Shown in pieces: positions 1 to 7,155 of a stretch of DNA of 29,932 nt (within the stretch, counting starts at the first letter, position 1; every line of letters begins with the position of its first letter). A model generated the notes under the pieces. That model worked only from the letters and a program-made list of their open reading frames with translations. It was not told the origin of the DNA and searched no databases. The stretch comes from JBAWVR01 sp964583845. GTDB taxonomy: Bacteria; Patescibacteriota; Minisyncoccia; Phycocordibacterales; GWA1-40-21. The stretch is from NCBI GenBank assembly GCA_964583845.1, contig CAZOXG010000009.1:1-29932 (forward strand), written 5' to 3'. The position numbers were made by a program, and so were the translations under genes.

Positions 1-138
1 CTGTTAAAAACCGTTAAGAAACTAATGATTAACAAGTTTGAAACAGTTGCTCACGATGACCTCAATATACTACATGTAACGGACGATTTAGATGAAGTGG
101 TTGATATCATTAAACACGCACCTCTTAGAAAAGAGTAG
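1..138 (+). CDS. LOG family / TIGR00730-type Rossmann protein, C-terminal end (partial)
   Basis: The window opens inside this gene. The visible 45 codons end at TAG 136-138 and read ...LHVTDDLDEVVDIIK.... This resembles the C-terminal tail of LOG-family proteins, where a segment like 'DLxLxxVTDDPEEAVxII' closes the Rossmann fold. Family members include cytokinin riboside 5'-monophosphate phosphoribohydrolases and many proteins of unknown substrate. The PGGxGT nucleotide motif that would confirm the family lies upstream of the window, so the call rests on the tail alone. The gene ends in a hairpin terminator shared with the convergent gene that follows. Confidence 0.5.
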   Translation: MLKTVKKLMINKFETVAHDDLNILHVTDDLDEVVDIIKHAPLRKE

Positions 139-145
139 TGCATAG

Positions 146-174
146 AAAAACTCCCGATGCCCGGGAGTTTTTTT
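146..174. terminator. Bidirectional intrinsic terminator
   Basis: CTCCCG (151-156) pairs with CGGGAG (162-167), flanked by A5 on the left and T7 on the right. It sits between two convergent genes (stops at 138 and 178) and can terminate both. Confidence 0.85.
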
Positions 175-177
175 GTA

Positions 178-903
178 TTATTTTATACTAAACGACACTC
201 TAACCGTCATCATCACTTCTTTATTTATAGTTGAAGTATCATAAGTTCCGTAATCGGAGATTTCTAGTGAATTTTCAGGTAAAACCTGGACAACACCAGA
301 AGAAGCATTGCGAAGCGGTCCAACAGAGCGTCCTGTACTTTCAGTTAACTTTACAGCCCGATCTTTAGCGTCTTTAACCGCATCAGACAATAAATCAACT
401 CTCAACTTTGGCAAATTTGTATAGTAATATTCAACGGGACGTGGGCTAAAAATGACACCACCGTCAACAATTTCTTTAGTGTTCTTGGCTATGGTGGTCA
501 TTTTTTCAACATCGTTAAGACTTAAAGCGATAGTTTGTCTCAAGGTAAATTCGCGCTCAGCAGCCGGTTTATTGTAATCATAACTCTGATCCATAAAAAC
601 TGGTGAGACAGTTAAAACAGATTCCTCAATTCCCTGTTTTTTGAAATAAGCTTTGACCACAGCTAGATCTTTCGCCATCTGTTCATAACCAACTTTAATA
701 CTATTATTACTTACGACTCGAGAATAATCGATGGTCCATTTAGCCAAATCAGATTTTACTGAAACTTTGGTGGAGCCAGTCACAGATAAGATATCATCAC
801 TTGTCCGAGTTACATAGTAAACCGACACGGCAATAACCGTGCTGAGAATCAAACTCAGTCCCATTATTAACGGCAATAACCAAATTCTTTTTATATTAGG
901 CAT
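178..903 (-). CDS. SIMPL (DUF541) domain protein, membrane-anchored
   Basis: A 241-residue protein with one N-terminal membrane helix (about residues 8-31) followed by an extracytoplasmic SIMPL/DUF541 domain. Family features visible are 'SVTGSTKVSVKSDLAKW' early in the domain, the 'FTLRQTIALSLNDVEK' strand and the 'AVKDAKDRAVKLTESTGRSVG' helix that typifies BP26/OMP28-like proteins. SIMPL proteins form oligomeric rings and are linked to oxidative stress or envelope functions, but no enzymatic reaction is known. I place the start at ATG 903. A GTG at 915 would add four residues. A TATACT -10 (941-946) and a small leader hairpin lie upstream, so it probably has its own promoter rather than reading through from the DUF456 gene. 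Confidence 0.85.
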   Translation of the reverse strand: MPNIKRIWLLPLIMGLSLILSTVIAVSVYYVTRTSDDILSVTGSTKVSVKSDLAKWTIDYSRVVSNNSIKVGYEQMAKDLAVVKAYFKKQGIEESVLTVSPVFMDQSYDYNKPAAEREFTLRQTIALSLNDVEKMTTIAKNTKEIVDGGVIFSPRPVEYYYTNLPKLRVDLLSDAVKDAKDRAVKLTESTGRSVGPLRNASSGVVQVLPENSLEISDYGTYDTSTINKEVMMTVRVSFSIK

Positions 904-917
904 AGTTTTTTCCACAT

Positions 918-946
918 CTACCGTGTGTGGTAGTTAAATTAGTATA
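918..946 (-). promoter_or_regulatory. Promoter -10 and leader hairpin of the SIMPL gene
   Basis: On the minus strand TATACT (941-946) is a good -10, though no convincing -35 was found at 16-18 bp. The short leader contains CTACC (918-922) paired with GGTAG (929-933) around a 6-nt loop, ending 14 nt before the ATG, where an SD would normally lie. There is no SD. Confidence 0.45.
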
Positions 947-966
947 ATTATATTTTATACCTATTG

Positions 967-1452
967 TTAGTTCCACGCAAAGATAATAAATAATGCTAAG
1001 AATATAATAGCTAAAACAAAATTTATAATAATGCCCGTAAATGCCCCTAGCAATGAGCCTGTGGCGGCCTTAATAGCGTTTAGGTGTCCGCGATAATGTG
1101 ACAATTCTGCAATCAATACGCCAATAAATATTCCTGGGAAAGCTCCAAATGGTGGCATGAGTACTAGTCCGACAATAGAGCCTGCAAGCCCTCCCCAAAA
1201 AGCCTTTTTTGAAGCACCAAAAATTTTGGCCCCAATTAAACCGGCAAAAAAATCAACTAAGAAAGAAATTATAAATATAAAGAAAAGTAAACCAAAGTTG
1301 GCAAAAGTTAAGTGTTGAAATTTATCAAAAAGACCAAACGTCAGTGCTATTGCCAACATGTAAAACATGGCTGGAAATATTGGGAAAAATACCAAGCCTG
1401 CTCCAGGCAACATCAGGGTGGTCATTATAATAAGTAAAAGCCAGTGTGACAT
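967..1452 (-). CDS. DUF456 family membrane protein
   Basis: A 161-residue, almost entirely hydrophobic protein with several predicted membrane helices. Gly/Pro-rich segments such as 'PGAGLVFFPIFP' and 'PPFGAFPGIFIGVLIAEL' match the DUF456 family in length (about 160 aa) and motif order. No biochemical role is established. Its ATG lies 3 nt after the stop of the upstream DedA gene, so the two are translated from one mRNA. No SD is present. Confidence 0.8.
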   Translation of the reverse strand: MSHWLLLIIMTTLMLPGAGLVFFPIFPAMFYMLAIALTFGLFDKFQHLTFANFGLLFFIFIISFLVDFFAGLIGAKIFGASKKAFWGGLAGSIVGLVLMPPFGAFPGIFIGVLIAELSHYRGHLNAIKAATGSLLGAFTGIIINFVLAIIFLALFIIFAWN

Positions 1453-1455
1453 ACG

Positions 1456-2127
1456 TTATTCTTTATCGCCTCGAATTAGATCTGGTATATGTTCAGTCAG
1501 CACCCCAAAAACTGGATGGTCTTTTAGTCGCCGTTTTAGATATTGATTAATTAGAAATGTTATCACAAGGCCAATAAATGCCCAAAAACCAATTACAACA
1601 AAATGATGGATTCTTTCTAACTTGTGTACCAAAAAAGGTAAATGAGCACTGAAAACATAGCCAAGTAATATTAAAATCGGAGTATAAATTATTACAGCCA
1701 GAGAGTTAAAAATAAAAAACTGTTTTTTATTGGTTTTAATCGAAGCAGCTAACACCGGTCCAACAAACCGTAAAAATGGTGTAAATCGAGACAAAAAAAT
1801 AGTTTTATCAATGTGTTTTTCCATTCGATTACGATGTTTCATTAATTGCAATGAAAACACTTTTTCTCGAAGCTTTTTAGTAAAGCGATTATCATGATGT
1901 AGAATATGAAAAAGTAAATTATCGCTACAAATAAGTGACACAATGCAAACAATTATAGCCACTGGCAGACTCATAATTCCCAAGAGAGGCGTACAAAGAT
2001 AGCCGATAATTATTAAAATAATTTCTTCTGGAATCGGAATCAAATAACCTGAAAAAAAAGCTAATATAAAGATGGCGAGATATGAAAAATTATCAACATA
2101 GTTCAAAACCAAAGGTGTGTAATCCAT
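1456..2127 (-). CDS. DedA family (VTT/SNARE-associated) membrane protein
   Basis: DedA/VTT-domain polytopic membrane protein. These proteins are flippase-like transporters of undecaprenyl phosphate or phospholipids and affect envelope homeostasis. Visible family marks are 'SGYLIPIPEEIILIIIGYL' in the first re-entrant region and 'FLSRFTPFLRFVGPVLA', the conserved F/G-R-F-x-P-x-x-R segment of the second. I chose ATG 2127 (224 aa). A TTG at 2214 would add 29 basic residues but would leave no promoter against the divergent gene at 2215. A promoter with TTATCA, 17 bp and TAGAAT (2138-2143) fits the 2127 start with only a few nt of leader. It is the first gene of a DedA-DUF456 pair. Confidence 0.85.
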   Translation of the reverse strand: MDYTPLVLNYVDNFSYLAIFILAFFSGYLIPIPEEIILIIIGYLCTPLLGIMSLPVAIIVCIVSLICSDNLLFHILHHDNRFTKKLREKVFSLQLMKHRNRMEKHIDKTIFLSRFTPFLRFVGPVLAASIKTNKKQFFIFNSLAVIIYTPILILLGYVFSAHLPFLVHKLERIHHFVVIGFWAFIGLVITFLINQYLKRRLKDHPVFGVLTEHIPDLIRGDKE

Positions 2128-2214
2128 ATACCAGCCAATTCTAGCATAAAACACTTTTATTGATAACCGACGCAAAAGCTTTATTTTTTCACCAAAATAA
2201 GCTAAGATAGTCAA
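2128..2214. promoter_or_regulatory. Divergent promoter region (DedA / RluF-like)
   Basis: Minus strand: -35-like TTATCA (2161-2166), 17-bp spacer, extended TGC plus TAGAAT -10 (2138-2143), with ATG at 2127. Plus strand: TAAGAT (2203-2208) ends six bases before ATG 2215, predicting a leaderless message. Neither gene has an SD. Confidence 0.55.
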
Positions 2215-2916
2215 ATGAATGATTTTCCAATGCGTATCAATAAATACCTAGCCCACAAAGGTTGGTCAACTAGACGTGGTGCTGATGAACTTATTTTAAA
2301 AAAGAAAGTGTTAATAAATGGCGTCGTCGCTCAGCTCGGGGACAAGATTCTTCGGGATGATAAAGTTGAGGTTCTAGGTGGTACCAAAACTGTTAAAAGT
2401 GATTATTTTGCCTTTTACAAGGGACCTGATGAATCAGCTAACGAAGTCGAGAGCCAGTTATCAGCCTTTGTTAAAAAAACAGGTCTATTTGTGGCCAACC
2501 AATTAGATAAGGATAGTGAGGGTTTAGTTATTGTTACCAATGATGGTCGTCTAACCGACAAATTACTTCACGGTGATTACGAACGTGAATACATTGTAGA
2601 AACCACCCAAGCCTACAAACCAACAGCTATAAACAAAATAGCCGAAGGCATCTATATTGATAAAGATAAAACCAAGCCAGCCAAAGTGGAGTTAATGGAT
2701 GATAGAGTTTTCAAAATCACCTTACGCGAAGAAAATCACAATCAAATCAGAAGAATGCTTTCAAATTTTGATATTGTGGCCAAGAAAATCCGACGCTCTC
2801 GTATAGCCAACATCAGAGCCGGCAAAATGGTACCGGGAAATGTGTATCCAATCCAGGATCGCGAACTCCAAACCTTCTTGCATGAAGTAGGTGTCAGACA
2901 ACCTCAAGATAAATAG
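2215..2916 (+). CDS. rRNA pseudouridine synthase, RsuA/RluB/RluF family
   Basis: A 233-residue pseudouridine synthase that isomerises specific uridines in rRNA. It has an N-terminal S4 RNA-binding domain (about 6-55, 'MRINKYLAHKGWSTRRGADELI') and a catalytic domain with 'NQLDKDSEGLVIVTNDG', where Asp98 is the expected nucleophile. 'HNQIRRML' later in the chain is the conserved R-rich signature. The L-D-K-D-S-x-G-L form resembles RluF more than RsuA or RluB, but the substrate site cannot be fixed from sequence alone. ATG 2215 has a TAAGAT -10 six bases upstream. An internal ATG at 2230 is an alternative start. A strong terminator follows. Confidence 0.9.
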   Translation: MNDFPMRINKYLAHKGWSTRRGADELILKKKVLINGVVAQLGDKILRDDKVEVLGGTKTVKSDYFAFYKGPDESANEVESQLSAFVKKTGLFVANQLDKDSEGLVIVTNDGRLTDKLLHGDYEREYIVETTQAYKPTAINKIAEGIYIDKDKTKPAKVELMDDRVFKITLREENHNQIRRMLSNFDIVAKKIRRSRIANIRAGKMVPGNVYPIQDRELQTFLHEVGVRQPQDK

Positions 2917-2930
2917 ATATAAATAAATAA

Positions 2931-2958
2931 AAATACCGACATTTTAATGTCGGTATTT
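2931..2958. terminator. Bidirectional intrinsic terminator
   Basis: AAATACCGACAT pairs perfectly with ATGTCGGTATTT around a TTTA/TTA loop, with A-rich left and T-rich right flanks. It lies between convergent genes ending at 2916 and 2964. Confidence 0.9.
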
Positions 2959-2963
2959 TTAAA

Positions 2964-3464
2964 TTACTTTTTTATAAAAAACGCAAGAATAATCAAAAAG
3001 AAAACGGTAATTACTTGAGTCAGAATTCCTTCTATTTTCCTAAATTCAAAGTGGTTATTATGAAATATTTCATGGAATCTTTGAATCCAATTTAAAGGAA
3101 ATTTCTTCCATAGTAAGTAAAAAAATTGTAACAGATCAGGCAGCACTCCGGCTGAGGCGCCTATAATCAATACCTGCAAATTAAAACAACTCATAAAATA
3201 CAAAACTAGCGCTGACAATGATATACCAATAAACAAGTCAGAACCTTTTATAAAAAAATCTAACCATAGAATTTTGTTTTTAAAACTAGCCAAACCCAAG
3301 TCTTCTTTATTTGTCAAAGCGTCAGTGTGCATCGGGGCTTCCCAGTGAGGAATCATATCCAAAAGATAATGACTAACCAAACCCAACCCAAAGCCTAAAA
3401 CGGGATGATTAGGAACCAATGAAGCAACAATCGTGCCAGCAATAGCATGTGAAGTTAAAATCAT
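2964..3464 (-). CDS. Small membrane protein resembling YdjM-like metal-dependent hydrolases
   Basis: A 166-residue membrane protein starting 'MILTSHAIAGTIVASLVPN', followed by 'GLVSHYLLDMIPHWE'. The N-terminal 'TSHAxxG' and the downstream 'SHxxLDxxPH' recall the His/Asp pattern of LexA-regulated inner-membrane hydrolases (YdjM, PF04307) and zinc phospholipase-C-like folds. His6, His32, Asp36 and His40 are candidate metal ligands. The family assignment is tentative and the substrate is unknown. The last 20 residues are a hydrophobic tail ending in KK. TATAAT at 3471-3476 ends six bases before the ATG, so the mRNA is probably leaderless. Confidence 0.5.
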   Translation of the reverse strand: MILTSHAIAGTIVASLVPNHPVLGFGLGLVSHYLLDMIPHWEAPMHTDALTNKEDLGLASFKNKILWLDFFIKGSDLFIGISLSALVLYFMSCFNLQVLIIGASAGVLPDLLQFFYLLWKKFPLNWIQRFHEIFHNNHFEFRKIEGILTQVITVFFLIILAFFIKK

Positions 3465-3470
3465 AAAAAA

Positions 3471-3476
3471 ATTATA
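3471..3476 (-). promoter_or_regulatory. Consensus -10 box, leaderless start
   Basis: TATAAT on the minus strand is followed by six T residues and then ATG 3464. This places the expected transcription start on the A of the start codon. No good -35 is visible. Confidence 0.6.
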
Positions 3477-3494
3477 TCATTTTTTAAATATATT

Positions 3495-3531
3495 AAAACC
3501 CTGCGGCGGTCTCCGAGCGCGGCAGGGTTTT
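3495..3531 (-). terminator. Hairpin after the 258-aa orphan gene
   Basis: AAAACCCTGC (3495-3504) pairs with GCAGGGTTTT (3522-3531) across a G+C-rich 17-nt loop that can itself fold. It lies just after the stop at 3540 on the minus strand. The T tract is short, so termination is inferred mainly from stem strength and position. Confidence 0.7.
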
Positions 3532-3539
3532 GGGTTAAA

Positions 3540-4316
3540 TTATCTCACGAGAACCTCGAGGGGTTTCTCATTATATTTAAAGGTACTGTCTTCACCCACA
3601 TCCTTGAGATAGATGTTGAGGCTGACAGGTGACATGGAGTAACGATGACCACCGAGGTCCGAAAAATCAGACACTTTCGGAAGTTCCGTACTCAGCACGG
3701 CATGATTTACTCTGACAGGTGTATCATTCAGACGAACGACCACTACCTTGCCATCGACAACCGTTTCCGGACACACAATCCAATTGAGCTTCTCATCGGG
3801 AAGCCGACGATGAATGACGATGTAATAATTGAGGCGCAAAAGCACTTCAATCAATCTCATTGTCGCCGGTTTTCGCTTTCTGAAAAGGCGCTCAATCGTG
3901 ACGTCCACAAAAAAGTTGCAATAGTCCTCAGAGTCCTTGTAGCGAATCAGGTAATCACCCTTTTCGCGCCTGTCCGTACAGGTCAAGGCATGTTCCCGGA
4001 TTCTCGGATCCACATCCACAGTCGCACCAACTGCCGCAAGAACCTTTTCGGTAAATTGCAAAAGGTCGTTAAGGTTGACTTCGCTAGCCACAGCGATGAC
4101 GAAATGCTTGAATTCCAGACGGTCATGAGGGGTCATCCTTCCCTTCATGGGAATGACCGGAATCTTGGCTTTTATGAAATCCTTTTTGAAATCCATAAAC
4201 TCGTAAAACTGAAACCATGAATCCATACCGAATCCGAGCGCGAGATTCAAAAGTCCGTGGGCTTCCCTCCAAGACCGCATAAAACGACTGACTGTAAACT
4301 GTTCTCTAGTACCCAT
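3540..4316 (-). CDS. Hypothetical protein, 258 aa, G+C-rich orphan class
   Basis: I do not recognise this protein. It is soluble-looking (no signal peptide or membrane helix), mixed alpha/beta, with basic patches ('RLFRKRKPATMRLIEVLLRLNYY', 'HRRLPDEKLNW') and a beta-rich C-terminal part ('VVDGKVVVVRLNDTPVRV', 'SPVSLNIYLKDVG'). Codon use is clearly richer in G/C than in its neighbours. Unlike the core genes it has a strong SD, GAAGGAG seven bases before ATG 4316, and a leader with a perfect 7-bp hairpin. A G+C-rich hairpin closes the unit. The opposite-strand reading frame across this gene lacks these signals and is taken as a shadow. Confidence 0.8.
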   Translation of the reverse strand: MGTREQFTVSRFMRSWREAHGLLNLALGFGMDSWFQFYEFMDFKKDFIKAKIPVIPMKGRMTPHDRLEFKHFVIAVASEVNLNDLLQFTEKVLAAVGATVDVDPRIREHALTCTDRREKGDYLIRYKDSEDYCNFFVDVTIERLFRKRKPATMRLIEVLLRLNYYIVIHRRLPDEKLNWIVCPETVVDGKVVVVRLNDTPVRVNHAVLSTELPKVSDFSDLGGHRYSMSPVSLNIYLKDVGEDSTFKYNEKPLEVLVR

Positions 4317-4323
4317 TTTGATT

Positions 4324-4432
4324 CTCCTTCTTTGGTCAGACTATCTCGTCTGACTTGGTTGTTTGTACATTTTGCCATAATAGGCGTTTATTTATCCACT
4401 GTTCATACTATTGATTTTCGGTAATTTGTCAA
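4324..4432 (-). promoter_or_regulatory. Promoter(s), leader hairpin and SD of the 258-aa orphan
   Basis: Two overlapping promoters can be read on the minus strand. One is TTGACA (4427-4432) with TAGTAT (4405-4410) at 16 bp. The other is TGAACA (4400-4405) with TATTAT (4377-4382) at 17 bp. The leader then contains GTCAGAC (4348-4354 strand partner) pairing with GTCTGAC (4335-4341 partner) around a 6-nt loop, followed by the SD GAAGGAG (4324-4330). Confidence 0.6.
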
Positions 4433-4437
4433 AATTT

Positions 4438-4474
4438 AAAACCCGGACTTTAGTTAAACTAAAGTCCGGGTTTT
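4438..4474. terminator. Long-stem bidirectional terminator
   Basis: A nearly perfect inverted repeat of 15 bp (ACCCGGACTTTAGTT and its complement), flanked by A and T runs, directly follows the stop at 4480 on the minus strand. It insulates that gene from the orphan promoter to its left. Confidence 0.9.
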
Positions 4475-4479
4475 AAATT

Positions 4480-4824
4480 TTAGATTCTATTTTGTACTTT
4501 AATTCTCTTTGGCACAACTACCTCTTTAACAATTCTGTCTAGATTATTCTTCCTGAAATTCCTAGCCTTATGAATAACTTTTTTACCATCTTGTCCAAAA
4601 AAGTAAGTTCCAATCATTGTACCGATAGCGCAACCAACGGCATACATAGCTACCAAAGAAACACTGTCCAAGTTGGAAACGATCATTTCCAAAACATAAT
4701 ACCAGATGAAGATATTGATTATAGTTATGATACCACTGGCCAAAACTTGAGTCTTGGTTACTACATTAGTCCAGATAGTCATAATTATCATTTCAATAAT
4801 ACCAACAAAAAATAATGAAATCAT
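4480..4824 (-). CDS. DUF5698 / UPF0316-like small membrane protein
   Basis: A 114-residue protein with three membrane helices. The segment 'EMIVSNLDSVSLVAMYAVGCAIGTMIGTYF' matches the 'xxISNLDNPxNLIxYAxGYAxGxxxGxxIE' core of UPF0316/DUF5698 proteins. Bacillus-type members carry a C-terminal DUF2179 domain; here only a short basic tail ('KARNFRKNNLDRIVKEVVVPKRIK') follows the membrane part. Function is unknown. The ATG has no SD. A small hairpin (CGCAC/GTGTG) lies in the leader. Confidence 0.65.
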   Translation of the reverse strand: MISLFFVGIIEMIIMTIWTNVVTKTQVLASGIITIINIFIWYYVLEMIVSNLDSVSLVAMYAVGCAIGTMIGTYFFGQDGKKVIHKARNFRKNNLDRIVKEVVVPKRIKVQNRI

Positions 4825-4874
4825 GGTTTAAGCACACTCAAGTGCGATAATATTGTAAAATTGACCTTAAATAA

Positions 4875-4902
4875 ACAAAAACTTCTGCATTTATGCAGAA
4901 GT
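4875..4902 (-). terminator. Intrinsic terminator after the matrixin gene
   Basis: ACTTCTGCAT (4881-4890) pairs perfectly with ATGCAGAAGT (4893-4902). On the minus strand it is followed by TTTTTGTTTATTT. Confidence 0.85.
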
Positions 4903-4923
4903 ATTCTTGCTTTATCGTTGTTT

Positions 4924-4952
4924 ATACTATCATTTTTTAAGCAAAATGTAAA
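4924..4952 (-). promoter_or_regulatory. Promoter-like element just upstream of a terminator
   Basis: On the minus strand TTTACA (4947-4952), a 17-bp spacer and TAGTAT (4924-4929) form a plausible promoter. Its predicted start near 4917 lies only about 15 nt before the 4881-4902 terminator stem. It may drive a tiny RNA or feed the gene at 4824 by read-through. Confidence 0.3.
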
Positions 4953-4987
4953 GTAATGTCGTAAAATATGGCTAGTAATAAGGATAA

Positions 4988-5986
4988 TTATAGTCTAATT
5001 TTAGCTCTGAGATTATCGAACCAGTTAGCTTGGCGGCAATTTTTCATGACAGCTCTTTCATCGCTAGGAAGAATGTTTTGTTTACCATCTTGATTCATAT
5101 AATACATAATTGAGGCCGAACTTGAGACGTGACCCAAACCAAGTGAGTGACCGAACTCGTGAAGTAAAACTTTGGAAAGCTTATCCATATTATTATACTG
5201 ATAAACGTTTATATTTTTGTTGCCCGCCTTTGCTGAATATATCCCCTGTTCAAATTCTTGTCCAACAATACCCACTGAATTGTATTTTTTAATACTTGAA
5301 TTGACATCGCCGGCCAAAGCATTTAATTGAGAAGCCAACTGATTTAAAACTGCAACCGTTTGGTTGATAAGACTCCTCTTTTGCTCCAAAATGTTTTGCA
5401 ACGTCTGAATATCATTGCGTAGAGAATTTAGCTGGTTGTAAGTTTCTTTAGGTGCACCGCCTTTACTATTCCAGAAAGACACTTGTTTAGCATAATCATC
5501 AGATTTAGTCTGAATTGTAGACAAAGTTTTGTCATAATCAGCTACCAAACTGTTATAACTTGACTTAGCTTGATCATAACTCAAACGCAAATCCTCAATA
5601 TTACTTTTACCAGAACTAATCTGTGAATTTATATTTTTCAGTAATTGAGTATCAGCTTGTCTTTCATCGTAAACCAAACTAACCTTGAGAGCGGCGCCGG
5701 AAGCTTTAACGAATGCCGTGGTGTTTAAAGTAGAATTCCATTGTTTAACCGCCTCATCGACAGCTGCCGAGAATTTGTCAAAATCTAAACCAAAACGTTT
5801 ATCCACGCTAACAACTTGATAAGTAATTGGCAACACGCAATAATTTCCAGAAACATAATTACTTAAAAATGAAACGTAACTTTTGTTTGTGAATACAATA
5901 AAAACCACGGTGGCAAAAACAAAAAAAATAATCCAGTTTATTACTACATAAATTCGACGGCCAAAAACCATCTTTGTGTTTTCCAT
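4988..5986 (-). CDS. Membrane-anchored matrixin-type zinc metalloprotease with inserted coiled coil
   Basis: A 332-residue metzincin. It has an N-terminal membrane helix (about 14-33) and the entry segment 'CVLPITYQVVSVDKRFGLDFDKFSAAVDEAVKQW' (50-83), typical of matrixin/archaemetzincin-like domains. The zinc site is HEFGHSLGLGH (His276, Glu277, His280, His286), followed by the Met-turn 'SIMYYM' (Met294). Between the first strands (to about 108) and the zinc site lies an extra region of about 120 residues with heptad-like, Gln/Leu/Ser-rich sequence predicted as coiled coil (113-235). The active site faces outside the cell. It is divergent from tlyA with only 24 bp between starts. No SD is present. 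Confidence 0.85.
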   Translation of the reverse strand: MENTKMVFGRRIYVVINWIIFFVFATVVFIVFTNKSYVSFLSNYVSGNYCVLPITYQVVSVDKRFGLDFDKFSAAVDEAVKQWNSTLNTTAFVKASGAALKVSLVYDERQADTQLLKNINSQISSGKSNIEDLRLSYDQAKSSYNSLVADYDKTLSTIQTKSDDYAKQVSFWNSKGGAPKETYNQLNSLRNDIQTLQNILEQKRSLINQTVAVLNQLASQLNALAGDVNSSIKKYNSVGIVGQEFEQGIYSAKAGNKNINVYQYNNMDKLSKVLLHEFGHSLGLGHVSSSASIMYYMNQDGKQNILPSDERAVMKNCRQANWFDNLRAKIRL

Positions 5987-6010
5987 TAATCTATTTTATC
6001 ATAGAATATT

Positions 6011-6742
6011 ATGAGTGAGAACGAAAAAGAACGCGCTGATAGTTTATTGTTCAAAAAAGGTTTAACCAGAAGCCGAAATGAAGCCACACAACTAATTGAA
6101 AATGGTTATGTCTTTGTGGATAATATAGAAGTTAAAAAACCTAGTCATAAGATAAATTTGCAGGCAAAAATAGAAATTCGTACCACCAATCGTTTTGTTG
6201 GTCGTGGTGCTTTAAAATTGGTTTCCGCTTTAGAGGCTTTTAAAATTGATCCGAGAGGTTTAATTTGTATAGACATTGGTTCCTCAACTGGTGGTTTTAC
6301 TGAGGTTTTACTTCAACGTGGGGCTAAAAAAATATATGCTGTCGATGTGGGAACGAATCAATTGGTAGAATCATTAAGAAATAATGAACGTATTATTGTT
6401 ATGGAAAATACTGACATACGAAATATATCCGAATTAACAGAAAAGCCCGAGCTCGCTGTTATTGATGTTTCCTTTATTTCTTTAGAAAAAATCTTACCAA
6501 AAGTTAAAGAATTGCTTACTGATAATGCTCAGATTATTGCCCTAGTTAAACCCCAGTTTGAGGTTGGTAAAGAGCATTTAGGTAAACAAGGTATAGTCAA
6601 AGAAGTCGAATGGCAGAATTGGGCACTTAAAAAAATCAAGGATTTTTCAGTAAATATAGGACTTACAGTCTTAGGCGAAATCGACTCTCCGATTCTTGGT
6701 GGAACAGGCAATAAAGAGTTTCTCATATATTTAAAGAATTAA
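6011..6742 (+). CDS. tlyA: TlyA family rRNA 2'-O-methyltransferase
   Basis: A 243-residue two-domain protein: an S4 RNA-binding domain (about 7-55) and an FtsJ/RrmJ-type SAM methyltransferase domain (about 62-240). Visible motifs are 'RGALKL' (Lys69), the SAM loop 'DIGSSTGGF' (88-96), 'AVDVG' (110-114), 'DVSFISL' (Asp152) and 'LVKPQFE' (Lys180). Together these give the K-D-K tetrad core of 2'-O-methyltransferases. TlyA methylates cytidines in 16S and/or 23S rRNA and was once called haemolysin A. It starts 24 bp from the divergent protease gene without an SD, and TATCAT (5997-6002) is a candidate -10. Length and motif order are normal for the family. Confidence 0.93.
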   Translation: MSENEKERADSLLFKKGLTRSRNEATQLIENGYVFVDNIEVKKPSHKINLQAKIEIRTTNRFVGRGALKLVSALEAFKIDPRGLICIDIGSSTGGFTEVLLQRGAKKIYAVDVGTNQLVESLRNNERIIVMENTDIRNISELTEKPELAVIDVSFISLEKILPKVKELLTDNAQIIALVKPQFEVGKEHLGKQGIVKEVEWQNWALKKIKDFSVNIGLTVLGEIDSPILGGTGNKEFLIYLKN

Positions 6743-6765
6743 AAAGGCCACCCTGGAGGGGTGGC
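6741..6765 (-). terminator. Intrinsic terminator of the 97-aa orphan
   Basis: GCCACCC (6747-6753) pairs with GGGTGGC (6759-6765). On the minus strand the stem is followed by CTTTTTAA. It overlaps the very end of tlyA. Confidence 0.8.
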
Positions 6766-6787
6766 ACGGAACACTTGACGGTAAACA

Positions 6788-7081
6788 TCACGGAGATTTT
6801 AGACTTACAACACATCCCGTACCTATTCTCTTCCAACAAGCAAGAGACATTTGCGGATCAGAAGATAATTCTTTCATCATCTTCTTTGTAACCCTGTATA
6901 CCTCGTGGTCATCATCTTTTGGGTCCTTACGAAATTTTCGTTTAAGACCCAACATTACTAGCTTCCTGGCCGTGTTTGTATTGTGCGGCGTAACATAGTA
7001 ACGCACGTGCACAAAATACTTGTAATATACGACCAAAACTATGACAAAGAAACCAATTCCAATAAAGATCAAGGAACTCAT
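6788..7081 (-). CDS. Hypothetical single-helix membrane protein, 97 aa, orphan class
   Basis: Not recognised. The N-terminus is one membrane helix (about 3-20, 'LIFIGIGFFVIVLVVYY'), then a cytoplasmic basic segment 'RKLVMLGLKRKFRKDPKDDDHEVYRVTKKMMKEL' and a short tail with one Cys in 'LACWKR' and one in 'GCVVSL'. It has a textbook SD, AGGAGG eight bases before ATG 7081, unlike the neighbouring A+T-rich genes. A TATTAT -10 with TGC extension (7126-7131) predicts a leader of about 38 nt. A strong terminator follows, so it is a self-contained single-gene unit. Confidence 0.75.
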   Translation of the reverse strand: MSSLIFIGIGFFVIVLVVYYKYFVHVRYYVTPHNTNTARKLVMLGLKRKFRKDPKDDDHEVYRVTKKMMKELSSDPQMSLACWKRIGTGCVVSLKSP

Positions 7082-7089
7082 GGTATTGT

Positions 7090-7134
7090 CCTCCTAGGTT
7101 AAAGTGTCTATCTACTCCGTCCAAGATAATAGCA
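7090..7134 (-). promoter_or_regulatory. Extended -10 promoter and SD of the 97-aa orphan
   Basis: On the minus strand TGC-TATTAT (-10 at 7126-7131) is present with a weak -35. AGGAGG (7090-7095) is the SD. Confidence 0.55.
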
Positions 7135-7155
7135 TTTTTCAATCATTTTACCAGC

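Noticed and set aside
3645..4220. Long plus-strand ORF opposite the 258-aa orphan
   Set aside because: It has no SD or promoter. The minus-strand frame has promoter, SD and hairpin in the right order, so the plus frame is taken as a shadow of G+C-rich coding sequence.
6942..7142. Alternative minus-strand frame over the 97-aa orphan
   Set aside because: The AGGAGG SD is correctly spaced only for the ATG at 7081 in the other frame. This frame would begin upstream of the promoter-derived leader.
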